A stretch of DNA of 64,000 bases. Origin: PFJX01 sp040757575 (GTDB lineage: Bacteria > Pseudomonadota > Gammaproteobacteria > Burkholderiales > Thiobacillaceae). The DNA lies in contig JBFLXA010000011.1 of assembly GCA_040757575.1 (NCBI GenBank), positions 1-64,000 on the forward strand, in the 5' to 3' direction. The notes beneath the pieces are model-generated. The model saw nothing but the letters and a program-made list of their open reading frames with translations. It was not told where the DNA came from and made no database searches. A program made the translations under genes and the position numbers. The number at the start of each line of letters is the position of its first letter. Positions within the stretch are counted from its first letter, which is position 1. Positions 52,913 to 61,086 of the stretch are shown one piece after another.

Positions 52913-54325
52913 ATGAAATCCCTCAAGCCCCTCTCCCTGACCCTCCTGCTCGCCGCCACTGGCTACAGCTACTTCCCCGCCGCCGCCACCGTGGAAGACC
53001 AGGAAGGCGAAAAGACCGGCGGCGATACCACTGTGTACGCCACGGGCCGCAACGCCTTCTCCTTCCCGGCGGCCAACCTCACTGACGTGGAACGCACCCG
53101 TTTCGTCATCGGCAATTCCTTTTTCAAGCGAAACTGGGTGGAAGCGCCGTCCTCCACCAAGGCCCGGGATGGCCTGGGGCCCCATTTCATCGCCCGTTCA
53201 TGCGGCGGTTGCCATGTCACCGACGGTCGGGGGGAGCCTCCCAAGGCCGGGGAGCAGCCTGTCTCCCTGTTGATCCGCCTGTCTGTGCCCGGTGTGGGGG
53301 CCCACGGAGGCGTCATCCCGGAGCCCACCTACGGCGACCAGTTCAACAACGCCGCCGTGCAGAAGGTGAAGCCGGAAGGCCGGGTGGTCATCACCCACAC
53401 CGAGGTGAAGGGCGCCTTTGCCGACGGCACGGCCTACACCCTGAAAAAACCCTATTACAGCTTCGCCGACCTGGGCTACGGCCCCATGGCCAAGGATGTG
53501 ATGGTCAGTCCCCGGGTGGCCCCCCAGATCATCGGCGTGGGCCTGCTGGAGGCCATTGCCGAGGCGGATATCCTGGACAACGCCCGGCAGCAGGCCGCTA
53601 CGGGGGGCGCAATCAAAGGCGTGCCCAACCGGGTCTGGGATGCCCCCTCCGGCCAGATGATGCTGGGCCGCTTCGGCTGGAAGGCCAACGTGGCCACCGT
53701 GGCCCACCAGACCGCCGGCGCCTTCAATGGCGACATCGGCATCACCTCCAGGGTGTTCCCCGACGAAGCCTGCACCGCCGCCCAGAAGGACTGTCTGGCC
53801 GCGCCCCGGGGTGCCCAGGGGAAGGCGCCGGAGATCGATGACAAGATCCTGGGGGACGTGGTGTTCTACCAGGCCACCCTGGCCCCGGCGGCCCGCCGCA
53901 ATGTGGACGATCCCCAGGTCCGCTTGGGCAAATCCCTGTTCCATGCAGCCCGGTGTGCCACCTGTCACCGGCCCAGCTACGTCACCACTGCTTCGCCCAA
54001 TCCCCAGTTCAGCAGTCCGGCCCTGAACGGCCAGCGCATCCACCCCTACACAGACCTGCTGCTCCACGACATGGGTGAAGGCCTGGCGGATGGCCGACCC
54101 GACGGCCAGGCTAGCGGCCGCCAGTGGAAGACGCCCCCCCTCTGGGGCGTTGGTTTGATCCACGACGTCAACAGCCACCGCCGTCTGCTCCACGACGGCC
54201 GGGCCGATGGCGTGCTGGAGGCCATCCTCTGGCATGGCGGCGAAGCGGAAGTCAGCCGCAACAAGGTGCTGAACATGAGCAAGCCCGAGCGGGACGCCCT
54301 GGTGAAGTTCGTGGAGTCCCTGTGA
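52913..54325 (+). CDS. di-haem thiol oxidoreductase-like protein (DUF1111)
   Basis: The 470-residue exported protein has two c-type haem motifs: CGGCH in FIARSCGGCHVTDGRG and CATCH in AARCATCHRPSYV. Length and motif spacing match DUF1111 proteins often found between two imelysin genes. They probably carry out periplasmic redox reactions on iron or haem. The ATG at 52913 starts a signal peptide. The stop overlaps the second imelysin start (TGATG). Confidence 0.87.
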   Translation: MKSLKPLSLTLLLAATGYSYFPAAATVEDQEGEKTGGDTTVYATGRNAFSFPAANLTDVERTRFVIGNSFFKRNWVEAPSSTKARDGLGPHFIARSCGGCHVTDGRGEPPKAGEQPVSLLIRLSVPGVGAHGGVIPEPTYGDQFNNAAVQKVKPEGRVVITHTEVKGAFADGTAYTLKKPYYSFADLGYGPMAKDVMVSPRVAPQIIGVGLLEAIAEADILDNARQQAATGGAIKGVPNRVWDAPSGQMMLGRFGWKANVATVAHQTAGAFNGDIGITSRVFPDEACTAAQKDCLAAPRGAQGKAPEIDDKILGDVVFYQATLAPAARRNVDDPQVRLGKSLFHAARCATCHRPSYVTTASPNPQFSSPALNGQRIHPYTDLLLHDMGEGLADGRPDGQASGRQWKTPPLWGVGLIHDVNSHRRLLHDGRADGVLEAILWHGGEAEVSRNKVLNMSKPERDALVKFVESL

Positions 54326-55350
54326 TGTTCACGCCATTGATGGGGCGCGCCCTCACCCGTGGCCCCGCTCCCGAAGAGGCCCGGTTTCCTGCCTCTACTC
54401 GAACAGCCGTCCTGGCGCTCTTCCTGGCTGTCGTGACGTCTCCCTCTGCCTGGGCCGCTAGCGAACACCATTTCTACGACGCCTGGCACGCCCCCCGGGC
54501 CGCCGACTTCGCCCAGGCCAGCCAACCCCTGGCCCCGGCAGTGCAGGCCCTGTGCGTTGCCTCCCCGGAAGGGACAGAGGTTGCCCTGGAGAAGGCACGT
54601 GCCGCCTGGCGGGATGCACTCCTGGCCTGGGAAAGTCTGTCCGCCGTGGCTCTGGGCCCGGTGCTGGAAGGCCGTTACCAGCGCCTGATCGATTTCACCC
54701 CTACCCGGCCTGCCATGATTGAAAAGGCCATCCGCTCTGCGCCTGCCACGCTGGCGGACATGGAGCGCATCGGTACGCCTGCCAAGGGTTTCCCCGCCCT
54801 GGAGTGGCTGTTGTGGACCCGGCCCGTGCAGCCCGACTCCCCTGCCTGCACCTACGCCACCCGGGTGGCCGAGGAGCTTGGTCGGGAAGCTGCCGGCCTG
54901 GCCCAGGCCCGGCTCCAAGTGCCGGTGAGCCTGGACGAACGGGTGAACCAGTGGGTGGGTGGCCTGGAGCGCCTGCGCTGGTCGGACATGGAAATGCCCG
55001 CCCGGGTGGCGCTCACCAGCAGTGCCAGGCTTGCGCCGGACTACCCGCGCCGGGCCAGCGGCGCCGTGGCCTCCGCCTGGGCGGTCCGTTGGCGCGCACT
55101 GAAGTTCCTGGCTACGGGGCCCCAATCCCTGGTCACGGCGCTGCGGGAGAAAAACCAGACGGCCGCGGCCCAGGCCCTTGTAGCCGCGGTGGCCCAGGCT
55201 GATGCCGCCATGCAGGCCGTGGCCGTGGAGGATTTCGCTACGGTTCTGGCCGCCGGCAAGGCCCTGGCAGCCCTCAAGGCCCAAGTGGAAAACCAGGTGG
55301 CGCCCGCCCTGGGCGTGAATATCGGTTTCTCCGACGCGGACGGGGACTGA
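54325..55350 (+). CDS. second imelysin family protein
   Basis: The 341-residue protein has an N-terminal hydrophobic export segment (TRTAVLALFLAVVTSPSAWA) after a longer n-region, then an imelysin-type helical domain. The GxHxxE site reads GFPALEWLLW here, so the His is absent; it may bind metal differently or have a structural role. It starts within the DUF1111 stop codon, and DUF1513 follows 12 bp downstream. Confidence 0.82.
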   Translation: MFTPLMGRALTRGPAPEEARFPASTRTAVLALFLAVVTSPSAWAASEHHFYDAWHAPRAADFAQASQPLAPAVQALCVASPEGTEVALEKARAAWRDALLAWESLSAVALGPVLEGRYQRLIDFTPTRPAMIEKAIRSAPATLADMERIGTPAKGFPALEWLLWTRPVQPDSPACTYATRVAEELGREAAGLAQARLQVPVSLDERVNQWVGGLERLRWSDMEMPARVALTSSARLAPDYPRRASGAVASAWAVRWRALKFLATGPQSLVTALREKNQTAAAQALVAAVAQADAAMQAVAVEDFATVLAAGKALAALKAQVENQVAPALGVNIGFSDADGD

Positions 55351-55362
55351 GGAGGGCGAAGG

Positions 55363-56403
55363 ATGAATCGGCGCAATTTCCTCATGAGCCTGGCGGCCCT
55401 GGCCGGTACGCCGGCCTGGGCCGGGGTCACGCAGCCGGAAACCGCCGTCCGTCTGGCTGCCGCCTGGCAGGGGGGCGGCGGGTACCAGGTGGGGATTCTC
55501 GAGGCCGGCTCCAGCCTGACCCTGAAGGCAGCCCTGGATGTGCCCACCCGGGCCCATGGCCTGCTGGCGGAGGCGGCCGGCACCCTCCTGGCGGTGGCCC
55601 GCCGGCCCGGAGACTGGCTGGTGCGCTGGGATACCACCGGCCGGGCCCTGGCCTGGCGCTGGATCGAGCCCCGGCGGGCCTTCACCGGCCATGTCATTGC
55701 CGATGGAGAGCAGGTCTACACCACGGAAACTGACCTGGATAGCGGCGCCGGCCTGGTGGGGGTACGCCATGGCGCCAGCCTGGAGAAGCTGGACGAATGG
55801 CCCACCCAGGGCATCGACCCCCATCAGTTGCTGTGGGACGCGCGCCAGCCGGGCCGCATCCTGGTGGCCAACGGCGGGGTGCCTTCCCAGCCGGAGACGG
55901 GGCGCCGGAAACGGGATCTGGCGCGCATGGCATCGTCCATCGTCTGTCTTGATGCCCGCTCCGGCGCCGTGTTGCAGACCTGGCGTCTGACAGACCCCCG
56001 CCTGTCCCTGCGCCACCTGGCCTGGCAGGGGCAGGGGGCCGAGGCCGTGCTGGGCATAGCCTTGCAGGCGGAACACGATGATCCGGCAGAGCGGCAGGTC
56101 GCACCAGTGCTGGCCCTGCTGGCCGGAGACCACTTGGCGGCGGTGCCCGGCCCGATGCTGCAAGGTTACGGCGGCTCCATTGCGTCCTATCCCCGCGGCT
56201 TTGCCGTCAGTTGTCCCCGGGCCCAGGGCCTGGCCCTGTTCGGCCCCGAGGGTTTCGATCGCTTTATCGGGCTGGATGAGGCCTGCCCGCTGGCAATTGC
56301 GGGCGACCGTCTACTGGCCGGGGGCAGGGCGAACCTTATGCTCGGACCGGCGCGACATGCCTTACCGGACATCAGGCTGGATAACCACTGGGTCCTGTTG
56401 TGA
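55363..56403 (+). CDS. DUF1513 family protein with Tat-like signal
   Basis: The 346-residue protein begins MNRRNFLMSLAALAGTPAWA, a twin-arginine-like signal. The mature part is predicted to be a beta-propeller (repeated DARQPGRILVANGGV and GLALFGPEGF segments). DUF1513 genes habitually accompany imelysin and DUF1111 genes. GAGGAGG precedes the ATG. It closes the operon. Confidence 0.85.
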   Translation: MNRRNFLMSLAALAGTPAWAGVTQPETAVRLAAAWQGGGGYQVGILEAGSSLTLKAALDVPTRAHGLLAEAAGTLLAVARRPGDWLVRWDTTGRALAWRWIEPRRAFTGHVIADGEQVYTTETDLDSGAGLVGVRHGASLEKLDEWPTQGIDPHQLLWDARQPGRILVANGGVPSQPETGRRKRDLARMASSIVCLDARSGAVLQTWRLTDPRLSLRHLAWQGQGAEAVLGIALQAEHDDPAERQVAPVLALLAGDHLAAVPGPMLQGYGGSIASYPRGFAVSCPRAQGLALFGPEGFDRFIGLDEACPLAIAGDRLLAGGRANLMLGPARHALPDIRLDNHWVLL

Positions 56404-56560
56404 GTTCCCATGGTGTTGAGCGAGGCGGGCTCTACGGGTCATTAAGAAAACCTATTAATCGCTTAGCAATAAACAATTGGCACAGTCTATTGCTGACCCG
56501 TACAGTCCGTTTAGTCCAACGACATTCAACCCGTGTAATCAACCACCAAGGAGCGCTCTG

Positions 56561-57127
56561 ATGTCCAGTCTCATCAATACCCAGGTTCAGCCCTTTACCG
56601 CCCAGGCCTTCCACAACGGCAAGTTCGTGGAAGTCACCGAGAAGAGCCTGCACGGCAAGTGGTCTGTCCTGATCTTCATGCCGGCCGCCTTCACCTTCAA
56701 CTGCCCCACCGAGATCGAAGACGCCGCCGACAACTACGCCGAGTTCGAGAAGGCCGGTGCCGAGGTGTACATCGTCACCACCGACACCCACTTCTCCCAC
56801 AAGGTGTGGCACGAGACTTCCCCCGCCGTGGGCAAGGCCCGCTTCCCCCTGGTGGGCGACCCCACCCACGCCCTGACCAATGCCTTCGGCGTGCACATTG
56901 CCGAAGAAGGCCTGGCCCTGCGCGGCACCTTCGTCATCAACCCCGATGGCGTCATCAAGACCATGGAAGTGCATTCCAACGAGATCGCCCGGGACGTGTC
57001 CGAGACCCTGCGCAAGCTGAAGGCTGCCCAGTACACCGCCGCCCACCCGAACGAAGTCTGCCCCGCCAAGTGGAAGGAAGGCGCCGCCACCCTGGCTCCC
57101 TCCCTGGACCTGGTCGGCAAGATCTGA
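56561..57127 (+). CDS. ahpC: alkyl hydroperoxide reductase peroxiredoxin subunit
   Basis: The 188-residue typical 2-Cys peroxiredoxin has the peroxidatic Cys in AFTFNCPTEIED and the resolving Cys in NEVCPAKW. It reduces peroxides and is recycled by AhpF. CCAAGGAG precedes the ATG at 56561. The 157-bp upstream region is AT-rich but shows no OxyR site I would accept. Confidence 0.95.
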   Translation: MSSLINTQVQPFTAQAFHNGKFVEVTEKSLHGKWSVLIFMPAAFTFNCPTEIEDAADNYAEFEKAGAEVYIVTTDTHFSHKVWHETSPAVGKARFPLVGDPTHALTNAFGVHIAEEGLALRGTFVINPDGVIKTMEVHSNEIARDVSETLRKLKAAQYTAAHPNEVCPAKWKEGAATLAPSLDLVGKI

Positions 57128-57134
57128 CCTTGCT

Positions 57135-57231
57135 CCCCTCCCCCGCAAGCGGGGGAGGGGCAGGGGGAGAGGGAAGCCGGACTGCCCGTCCAATCGTTTT
57201 CCCTCACCCCAACCCTCTCCCGGGGAGAGGG
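57135..57231. repeat. GC-rich palindromes between ahpC and ahpF
   Basis: A complete 26-bp GCAAGC-centred palindrome (57135-57160) and a shorter CCCTCTCCC/GGGGAGAGGG dyad (57213-57231) fill the ahpC-ahpF gap. They belong to, or resemble, the family flanking DUF559. They could lower ahpF expression relative to ahpC. Confidence 0.85.
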
Positions 57232-57309
57232 CCTCAACCCCCCAGTCATCAACACCAAGCCCTTGCCTGGCCTAGGCTTCGTATTGCCGACTGAAGCAGG
57301 AGACTCACC

Positions 57310-58884
57310 ATGCTGGATGCCAACATCAAGGCCCAACTCAAGGCCTATCTGGAAAAACTCGTGGCCCCCATCGAGCTGGTGGCCACACTGGACGACAGCC
57401 CCAGCTCCGCGGAGATGCGGGGCTTGCTGGAAGACATCGCCAGTCTGTCCGAAAAGGTGTTCCTGCTGGAAAACGGCACGGATGCCCGGGTGCCTTCCTT
57501 CGCCATCGGCAAGGTGGGTGAGCGTGGTGAAACGAGCGGCCGCATCCGTTTCGCCGGCCTGCCCATGGGCCACGAGTTCACCTCCCTGATCCTGGCCCTG
57601 CTGCAAGCCAGCGGCTACGCGCCCAAGATCAATGACGCCACCGTGGAGGCCATCCGTTCCCTGAAGGGCCCCCTGCGTTTCGAGACCTACATCTCCCTGT
57701 CCTGCCATAACTGCCCGGACGTGGTGCAGGCGCTGAACGCCATGGCCGCTCTCAACCCCAACATCCAGAACGTGATGATCGACGGCGCCCTGTTCCAGGA
57801 CGAGGTCAACGCCCGTCAGATCATGGCCGTGCCCAGCGTGTACCTGAACGGCGAACACTTTGCCGACGGCCGCACCAGCGTGGAAGAGATCGTCGCCCGT
57901 CTGGATACCGGCGCGGCCGAGCGGGATGCCGCCCGCCTGTCCGAGCAGGCCCCCTTCGACATGCTGGTGGTTGGGGGCGGCCCCGCCGGTGCGGCGGCGG
58001 CCGTCTACGCCGCCCGCAAGGGCATCCGCACTGGCGTGCTGTCCGAACGTTTCGGCGGCCAGGTCATGGATACCCTGGCCATCGAAAACCTGATCTCCGT
58101 GCCCCATACCGACGGCCCCAAGCTGGGTCGGGCCCTGGAGGAGCACGTCAAGGAATACAACGTGGAGATCATGAACCTGCAAAAGGCCGAGGCCCTGATT
58201 CCGGGCGAGGCGGGGGCTTTCCACGAAATCCGCCTGACCAATGGCGCGGTGATGAAATCCAGGACCGTGATCCTGGCCACCGGTGCCCGCTGGCGGGAAC
58301 TGAACGTGCCCGGCGAGCAGGTATACCGGGGCAAGGGCGTGGCCTACTGCCCCCACTGCGATGGTCCCCTGTTCAAGGGTAAGCACGTGGCGGTAGTGGG
58401 CGGCGGCAACTCCGGCGTGGAAGCGGCCATCGACCTGGCGGGCATCGTCGGCCATGTCACCCTGCTGGAGTTTGGCGATACCCTCAAGGCCGACGCGGTA
58501 CTGCAGAACAAGCTCTACAGTCTGGGCAACGTCACGGTCATCAAGAGTGCCCAGACCACGGAAGTGACAGGTGCCGACGGCAAGGTGAACGGCCTCACCT
58601 ACATGGACCGCACCACGGGCCAGAGCCAGCACATTGCCCTGGAAGGGGTGTTTGTGCAGATCGGCCTGCTGCCCAACACGGACTGGCTCAAGGGCACCGT
58701 CAACCTGTCCCGCTTCGGCGAGATCGAGGTGGATGCCCGGGGTGCCACCAGCGTGCCCGGCGTGTTTGCAGCGGGTGACTGCACCACCGTGCCCTACAAA
58801 CAGATCATCATCGCCATGGGGGAGGGGGCCAAGGCCAGCCTGGGGGCGTTTGATTACATGATCCGGGGCGGCGCCCACGGCTGA
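57310..58884 (+). CDS. ahpF: alkyl hydroperoxide reductase flavoprotein subunit
   Basis: The 524-residue protein has an N-terminal tandem thioredoxin-like domain with CHNCPD near residue 132. The C-terminal part is a thioredoxin-reductase-like flavoprotein (LVVGGGPAGAAAAVYAARKG, CPHCDG active site, VVGGGNSGVEAAIDLAG, GDCTTVPYKQI). It passes NADH electrons to AhpC. ACAGGAGA-like sequence CAGGAGACTCACC precedes the ATG. Confidence 0.95.
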   Translation: MLDANIKAQLKAYLEKLVAPIELVATLDDSPSSAEMRGLLEDIASLSEKVFLLENGTDARVPSFAIGKVGERGETSGRIRFAGLPMGHEFTSLILALLQASGYAPKINDATVEAIRSLKGPLRFETYISLSCHNCPDVVQALNAMAALNPNIQNVMIDGALFQDEVNARQIMAVPSVYLNGEHFADGRTSVEEIVARLDTGAAERDAARLSEQAPFDMLVVGGGPAGAAAAVYAARKGIRTGVLSERFGGQVMDTLAIENLISVPHTDGPKLGRALEEHVKEYNVEIMNLQKAEALIPGEAGAFHEIRLTNGAVMKSRTVILATGARWRELNVPGEQVYRGKGVAYCPHCDGPLFKGKHVAVVGGGNSGVEAAIDLAGIVGHVTLLEFGDTLKADAVLQNKLYSLGNVTVIKSAQTTEVTGADGKVNGLTYMDRTTGQSQHIALEGVFVQIGLLPNTDWLKGTVNLSRFGEIEVDARGATSVPGVFAAGDCTTVPYKQIIIAMGEGAKASLGAFDYMIRGGAHG

Positions 58885-59131
58885 TCTTCAGGCCTTCCTG
58901 CCAATTTGCCTCCGCGCGGCTTTTGGTTGCAGCAGGATATTTCAGGCTTGAAGGGAAATGTGCGAACGGTTCAGGGCTGGCGAAGTGCGTTCCCTGGCCG
59001 CATTGCAAGCAGCCTGGAATGGCTTGATACTGACCGTCCCGGCCGGCTTCCATATTGTTTAACCGTGGGAGCGTCTCCTGAGGGCCGGTCTTTCTACTAG
59101 GCGTGCCTGTCCAACAAGTTGATCCAGAAAA

Positions 59132-59824
59132 ATGAATGAGGTGTATGGCGGCGCCCGCAACGGGTGGTTGTTATTCGGAGTGGCCGCTCTGCATGTCCTG
59201 GCGGTGCTGGCTTTGCTGAGCCTGAAGCCTGTGGCCGATGCGGTGGGGCTTGCCGAACCGATCCTCGTCAGTCTCATTTCCGATGAAGTACCACAGTCGC
59301 AGGCCGTGGCGTCTCTGCCACGTCCCCTGTCCCCGGTGGCCCCCACGCCCTTGTCTCCGCCTCCGCCCCCAAACCTGGTCGCAGAGACGCCGGCTTCCCC
59401 ACCGGCCCCCTTCATGGAGCCGCCGCCGGTGGCAGAGGCCATCCTCCAGACTCTCTCCACGCCGGCGCCTGCTGTGCTTGCCGCATCATCGGCCCCTCTT
59501 GTGCAGGCTCCCACATCGTCCCCGATCGTTCCGCCTCCGCTCATACCCCCCCGCTTCGATGCCGCCTACCTGGATAACCCGGCCCCCCGCTATCCCGCCC
59601 TTTCCCGGCGCCGGCAGGAAGAGGGGCGCGTGTTGCTGCGGGTTCATGTGAGCCCGGAGGGAGTGGCTTCCCAGGTGGAAATTCGTGAATCCAGCGGCTT
59701 CGAGCGCCTGGATCATGCAGCCCGGGAAGCTGTATTACGCTGGCATTTCGTGCCGGCCCGGCAGGGGGATCAGGCGGTTGCCGGCTGGGTGCTGGTGCCA
59801 ATTTCATTTTCCATACGAAGCTGA
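59132..59824 (+). CDS. tonB: TonB family energy transducer
   Basis: The 230-residue protein has one N-terminal membrane helix (LLFGVAALHVLAVLALL), a proline-rich periplasmic linker (about residues 60-140) and a C-terminal TonB domain (NPAPRYPALSRRRQEEGRVL, VSPEGVASQVEIRESSGFERL, WHFVPAR). With ExbB and ExbD directly downstream it transmits proton-motive force to outer-membrane iron or haem receptors. No TonB-dependent receptor is in the window. The 247 bp before it hold no gene. Confidence 0.92.
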   Translation: MNEVYGGARNGWLLFGVAALHVLAVLALLSLKPVADAVGLAEPILVSLISDEVPQSQAVASLPRPLSPVAPTPLSPPPPPNLVAETPASPPAPFMEPPPVAEAILQTLSTPAPAVLAASSAPLVQAPTSSPIVPPPLIPPRFDAAYLDNPAPRYPALSRRRQEEGRVLLRVHVSPEGVASQVEIRESSGFERLDHAAREAVLRWHFVPARQGDQAVAGWVLVPISFSIRS

Positions 59825-59841
59825 ATCACTGGAGTAGATGC

Positions 59842-60579
59842 ATGCAAGCCAACCTGGGCTTTGCCCACTTTCTCTCCCAGGCTGACGGAGTCGGTCATTT
59901 CCTCCTGGTGGTGTTGGGCGTCATGTCCGTGGCCACTTGGTATCTGATTGCCACCAAGACCTGGTCCAACTACACCCTGCGCACCCACGCCCGCCGCTTC
60001 CAGGCCCTGTTCTGGGATGCCCCGGACATGGAGACCGTGGAGACCCATTTGCGGCAGCAGGGCATCCGGGACCCTTTCTCCCACCTCACCTGGCAGGCGC
60101 TTCAGGCCGCCGAGCAATACGCCAGCCGGAGCGGCAAGCGGATGGTGGAAGCCGGCAGCGCCGACGAATTCCTCACCCGGGCCCTGCGGCGGGCCATTGA
60201 ACAGGACACGGCGCGGCTGGAATACGGCCACACGGTACTGGCCTCGGTCGCCTCCTCGGCCCCCTTCGTGGGCCTGTTCGGCACCGTCTGGGGCATCTAC
60301 CATGCCCTGCTGGCCATTGGCATGAGCGGCCAGGGCACCCTGGACAAGGTGGCCGGCCCGGTGGGCGAAGCCCTGATCATGACCGCCCTGGGCCTGGCGG
60401 TGGCCATTCCCGCCGTCCTGGCCTACAACGCCTTCGCCCGCTTCAACCGGCTGCTGCTGGCGGAACTGGACGGCTTTGCCCACGACCTGTTCGCCTTCAT
60501 GTCCACCGGTAACCGCAACGAAGCCCCGGCGGGCAAAGCCCGGGTCGCCGCCCTCAAGCCCATGGCGGAGGCTGCGTAA
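59842..60579 (+). CDS. exbB: ExbB proton-channel protein
   Basis: The 245-residue protein has three membrane segments and ExbB/TolQ motifs: VLASVASSAPFVGLFGTVWG and GPVGEALIMTALGLAVAIPAV. It forms the proton-conducting motor with ExbD. CTGGAG precedes the ATG. The stop overlaps the exbD start (TAATG). Confidence 0.93.
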   Translation: MQANLGFAHFLSQADGVGHFLLVVLGVMSVATWYLIATKTWSNYTLRTHARRFQALFWDAPDMETVETHLRQQGIRDPFSHLTWQALQAAEQYASRSGKRMVEAGSADEFLTRALRRAIEQDTARLEYGHTVLASVASSAPFVGLFGTVWGIYHALLAIGMSGQGTLDKVAGPVGEALIMTALGLAVAIPAVLAYNAFARFNRLLLAELDGFAHDLFAFMSTGNRNEAPAGKARVAALKPMAEAA

Positions 60580-61001
60580 TGGCCTTCGGCGGCTTCACCC
60601 AGGGGCAAGGCCAGCAGCCGGTCGCGGAGATCAACATGATCCCGTTGATCGACGTGATGCTGGTGCTGCTGGTGATCTTCATCGTCACCGCGCCCTTGCT
60701 CACCCATGCAGTGAAGATCGACCTGCCCAAGGCCAGCAGCCAGGTGAACGTGGTGAAGCGGGAAAACATCCACCTGTCCATCGACGCCGCCGGCACGGTG
60801 TACTGGAACGGCGAAACGGTGACGGCAGAGATCTGGCGACACCGCATGGCGGAAACCGCCCGTCTCGAACCCCAGCCGGAACTGCACATCCGAGCCGATG
60901 GCGAGATCGCCTACAAGCAGGTGGTGGGGATCATGTCCGATGCTGCCCGGGTGGGGATCACGCGCATCGGGTTCATTACGGATCCTCGCGTCGCGCACTG
61001 A
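60579..61001 (+). CDS. exbD: ExbD motor protein
   Basis: The 140-residue protein has one membrane helix with the essential Asp in INMIPLIDVMLVLLVIF, followed by a periplasmic domain (LHIRADGEIAYKQVVGIM). It works with ExbB and TonB. Its start overlaps the exbB stop, showing translational coupling. Confidence 0.94.
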   Translation: MAFGGFTQGQGQQPVAEINMIPLIDVMLVLLVIFIVTAPLLTHAVKIDLPKASSQVNVVKRENIHLSIDAAGTVYWNGETVTAEIWRHRMAETARLEPQPELHIRADGEIAYKQVVGIMSDAARVGITRIGFITDPRVAH

Positions 61002-61086
61002 TTAATCACCCTGATGACGCTTCGGTTCCCTCCCCGTAGAAGCCGGCTCCTAGGGGGGCCGCCGCTACGGTGAAGGGCTTACAGAC

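Noticed and set aside
56404..56560. OxyR-binding site upstream of ahpC
   Set aside because: CTATTAATCGCTTAGCAATA is partly symmetric, but the full four-part ATAG/CTAT pattern is not present.
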